Shown: one piece after another, positions 32,158 to 33,343 of the stretch
Numbering within the stretch: the stretch's first letter is position 1
Layout: every line of letters starts with the position of its first letter
Program-made: the position numbers and the translations under genes
The notes under the pieces: generated by a model
Told to the model about the DNA's origin: nothing
The model's input: the letters and a program-made list of their open reading frames with translations, nothing else
Database searches by the model: none
NCBI GenBank assembly: GCA_947625645.1
Contig: CANQPE010000011.1
Coordinates: 1 to 33,343 of the forward strand
Source: an uncultured Clostridia bacterium
Lineage (GTDB): Bacteria > Bacillota > Clostridia > TANB77 > CAG-508
Direction of reading: 5' to 3'
Length of the DNA: 33,343 nt

Positions 32158-32635
32158 TTTCTAACTCCTCCTTTAATTTTATTTTTCCTCTATAAAAAGT
32201 TATTCTTGCCCATTCTTCGCTTTTATCTAAAATATCTCCAATTTCCTTAAAAGAAAATTCTCCTTTTATTCTTAAATAAAAGACTTCTTTTGTTTTTTCA
32301 TCTAATTTATGTATTTGCTTATATAAATTAATTACTTCGTTTCTATCTTCTATTTCATTTTCTAAAGTCTTTTCAATCAGTAAATTATTAACGTAATAAT
32401 TATCAAAAGAAACTGTATTTATTTTTTTTTCTTTATTTAAGTAATCACTCCAAACGTTTTTTGCAATTTGGCAGAGCCAACTACTAACTTTGCATTTTCC
32501 TTTGAATTTTCTTACTCCTTTTATTGCTTTATAAAATGTTTCTTGTGTTAGTTCTTCTGCAATTTCTTTATTTTGACATAAACTTATTAAATAATGATAT
32601 ACAAGGCTAGAATACTTTTTGTAAAATTCCTCCAC
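32150..32635 (-). CDS. ECF-family RNA polymerase sigma factor
   Basis: The 161-residue protein has region 2 (about 1-70: EFYKKYSSLVYHYLISLCQNKEIAEELTQETFYKAIKGVRKFKG...SWLCQIAKNVWSDYL) and region 4 (about 105-158: LDEKTKEVFYLRIKGEFSFKEIGDILDKSEEWARITFYRGKIKL), as in ECF sigma factors. It starts with GTG at 32635 with AAGGAGGG 6-7 bases upstream. It is co-transcribed with its anti-sigma factor and preceded by an ECF-like promoter, suggesting positive autoregulation. Confidence 0.9.
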   Translation of the reverse strand: MEEFYKKYSSLVYHYLISLCQNKEIAEELTQETFYKAIKGVRKFKGKCKVSSWLCQIAKNVWSDYLNKEKKINTVSFDNYYVNNLLIEKTLENEIEDRNEVINLYKQIHKLDEKTKEVFYLRIKGEFSFKEIGDILDKSEEWARITFYRGKIKLKEELEND

Positions 32636-32656
32636 TTTTTTCCCTCCTTATATGAT

Positions 32657-32685
32657 TAGACATCTGTTTTTGGTATTTCGTTACA
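32657..32685 (-). promoter_or_regulatory. ECF-type promoter of the sigma/anti-sigma pair
   Basis: On the minus strand TGTAAC (32680-32685), a 17-base spacer and TGTCTA (32657-32662). The boxes resemble ECF promoters of the TGAAAC/CGTCTA type, consistent with autoregulation. Confidence 0.6.
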
Positions 32686-32697
32686 AAATTTTACTAA

Positions 32698-32732
32698 AAA
32701 AATACAAGGTATCTAAACGTCCTTGTATTTTT
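32698..32732. terminator. Terminator between the pseudogene and the sigma operon
   Basis: AAAAATACAAGG pairs perfectly with CCTTGTATTTTT over an 11-base loop; the minus strand continues with T's. It insulates the sigma operon from upstream transcription. Confidence 0.75.
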
Positions 32733-32960
32733 TAATTTCTTCATAAATTTCATCCCAATTATTCACTCTTGTTATTTCTGTATCTTTAATATCAACATTC
32801 ATTTTTGTTGTCATTAAAATTGATATCTATTTTTTATTAATCCAAAACTATCTCTATTAGTTGGTATTCCAGATATTTCTTCTTCAAATTTGTCTGCATA
32901 TTTTAACATTGATTTTACTGTTAGAAATGTTGTATCATCAATATCTATTCCTATTTTCAT
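32713..32960 (-). pseudogene. Decayed HAD-type (deoxyribonucleotidase-like) gene
   Basis: Two short frames lie end to end. One (32814-32960, 48 codons) starts MKIGIDIDDTTFLTVKSMLK and carries the DxD motif of NT5C-like HAD nucleotidases. It continues to GLIKNRYQF and stops. The second (32713-32814, 33 codons) reads VDIKDTEITRVNNWDEIYEE, like the C-terminus of the same family. The middle of roughly 90-100 residues is missing, so this is an internally deleted remnant. The stop and next ATG overlap (TAATG). It is followed by a terminator. Confidence 0.65.
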
Positions 32961-32981
32961 TTTTTTCTCCATTTCTCGCCA

Positions 32982-33142
32982 TTAATATATTTTGTTAGTG
33001 ACATTATAAAAGCATATTCTGTTAAATCTATTCTCTATATATTCTTTTGCACATTTTCTTATATCTTCCATTTTGTGTTTAGTATCACTATTTTTATATT
33101 TATTTTTGATTTTTCTAATGTACTGTTCATGTGTAAAACCAA
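32982..33142 (-). other. Intergenic stretch with a fragmentary reading frame
   Basis: An open frame in the minus strand reads GFTHEQYIRKIKNKYKNSD and ends at a stop at 32982-32984; it has no start codon upstream with a ribosome binding site. It looks like the tail of a lost gene, or chance coding in AT-rich DNA. I see nothing else here. Confidence 0.3.
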
Positions 33143-33343
33143 TTAGGAAATAGTTATATATTTTTGATTTCTACTTTTTGGTTTATCTGGTATTGTCATT
33201 TGAATTTTTTGACCATCTAATAATGGATTTAAATAATCATATACAAATGTTGGTCTATGTTTTAATCCAATATATTCCATTATTTCTTTTACACTTCTAG
33301 GTACTTTACAAAATTCTAAAATCAATTCTATTTTTTCTTCTTT
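33143..33343 (-). CDS. C-terminus of a winged-helix regulator or ATP-binding protein, N-terminus outside window
   Basis: The frame enters at the right edge and ends at 33143, 66 residues. It contains ILEFCKVPRSVKEIMEYIGLKHRPTFVYDYLNPLLDGQKIQMTIPDKPKSRNQKY. This is the C-terminal winged-helix segment seen in AlbA_2-domain ATP-binding regulators and in some Fic-type proteins. No start is visible in the window (the TTG at 33325 is internal). Whether the full gene is intact cannot be seen. Confidence 0.6.
   Translation of the reverse strand, partial: KEEKIELILEFCKVPRSVKEIMEYIGLKHRPTFVYDYLNPLLDGQKIQMTIPDKPKSRNQKYITIS

Overview
The window comes from a strongly AT-rich, spore-forming member of the Firmicutes, most likely a clostridium or an uncultured relative. 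Evidence: a SpoIVB protease gene, an alpha/beta-type small acid-soluble spore protein, the era-yqzL-recO order, long-form HPF, AGGAGG-type ribosome binding sites and consensus sigma-A promoters. All genes except the spore protein gene (14728-14925) lie on the minus strand, so transcription runs from high to low coordinates.

Layout, read in the direction of transcription. (a) 33.3-31.2 kb: the C-terminal end of a winged-helix-type regulator, remnants of a decayed nucleotidase gene, then an ECF sigma factor/anti-sigma factor pair with an ECF-like promoter in front. (b) 30.9-26.85 kb: a DUF2798-like membrane protein, a NUDIX hydrolase, a DUF2974 lipase-like protein, and an unusual fusion of a HAD phosphatase with the N-terminal half of transketolase. 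(c) 26.8-22 kb: rplU-rpmA behind an L21-type leader, a GT4 glycosyltransferase, then era, yqzL, recO and hpf. (d) 21.8-15 kb: a Bat/MoxR-type operon (MoxR ATPase, DUF58, a small membrane protein, two VWA proteins, a TPR protein), followed by an LPxAG-type surface protein. (e) 14.7 kb: the spore protein gene, divergent from (f). (f) 14.6-3.6 kb: a divergent Tad-like (type IVc pilus) operon: CpaB-like, two CpaE-like proteins, a TadA-like ATPase, a fused TadB/TadC-like platform and seven small pilin-like or membrane proteins, four or five of them sharing the start MENA(S/A)(K/E)AL. (g) 3.5-0.46 kb: a large pilin-like membrane protein and spoIVB. (h) the left edge: a protein built from near-identical 18-residue coiled-coil repeats.

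The observation I rate highest is in the Bat operon. Both VWA genes are interrupted by a +1 shift at the same octamer, GGCACGGA, read as GCA CGG A. In both, skipping the C restores a full-length protein with an Ala-Gly junction. My manual scan of every CCG/CGG in the window found no other in-frame CGG codon in roughly 9,800 codons. This suggests that CGG is untranslatable or nearly so in this organism and that the two VWA genes use it for programmed +1 frameshifting. The geometry resembles the yeast Ty3 site, an alanine codon followed by a poorly decoded codon. A duplicated sequencing artefact is the main alternative.

The Tad-like operon has a perfect-consensus sigma-A promoter, a long leader with an inverted repeat, and a terminator. 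It encodes no prepilin peptidase or secretin in the window, and its MENASKAL pilins lack a recognisable prepilin cleavage motif.
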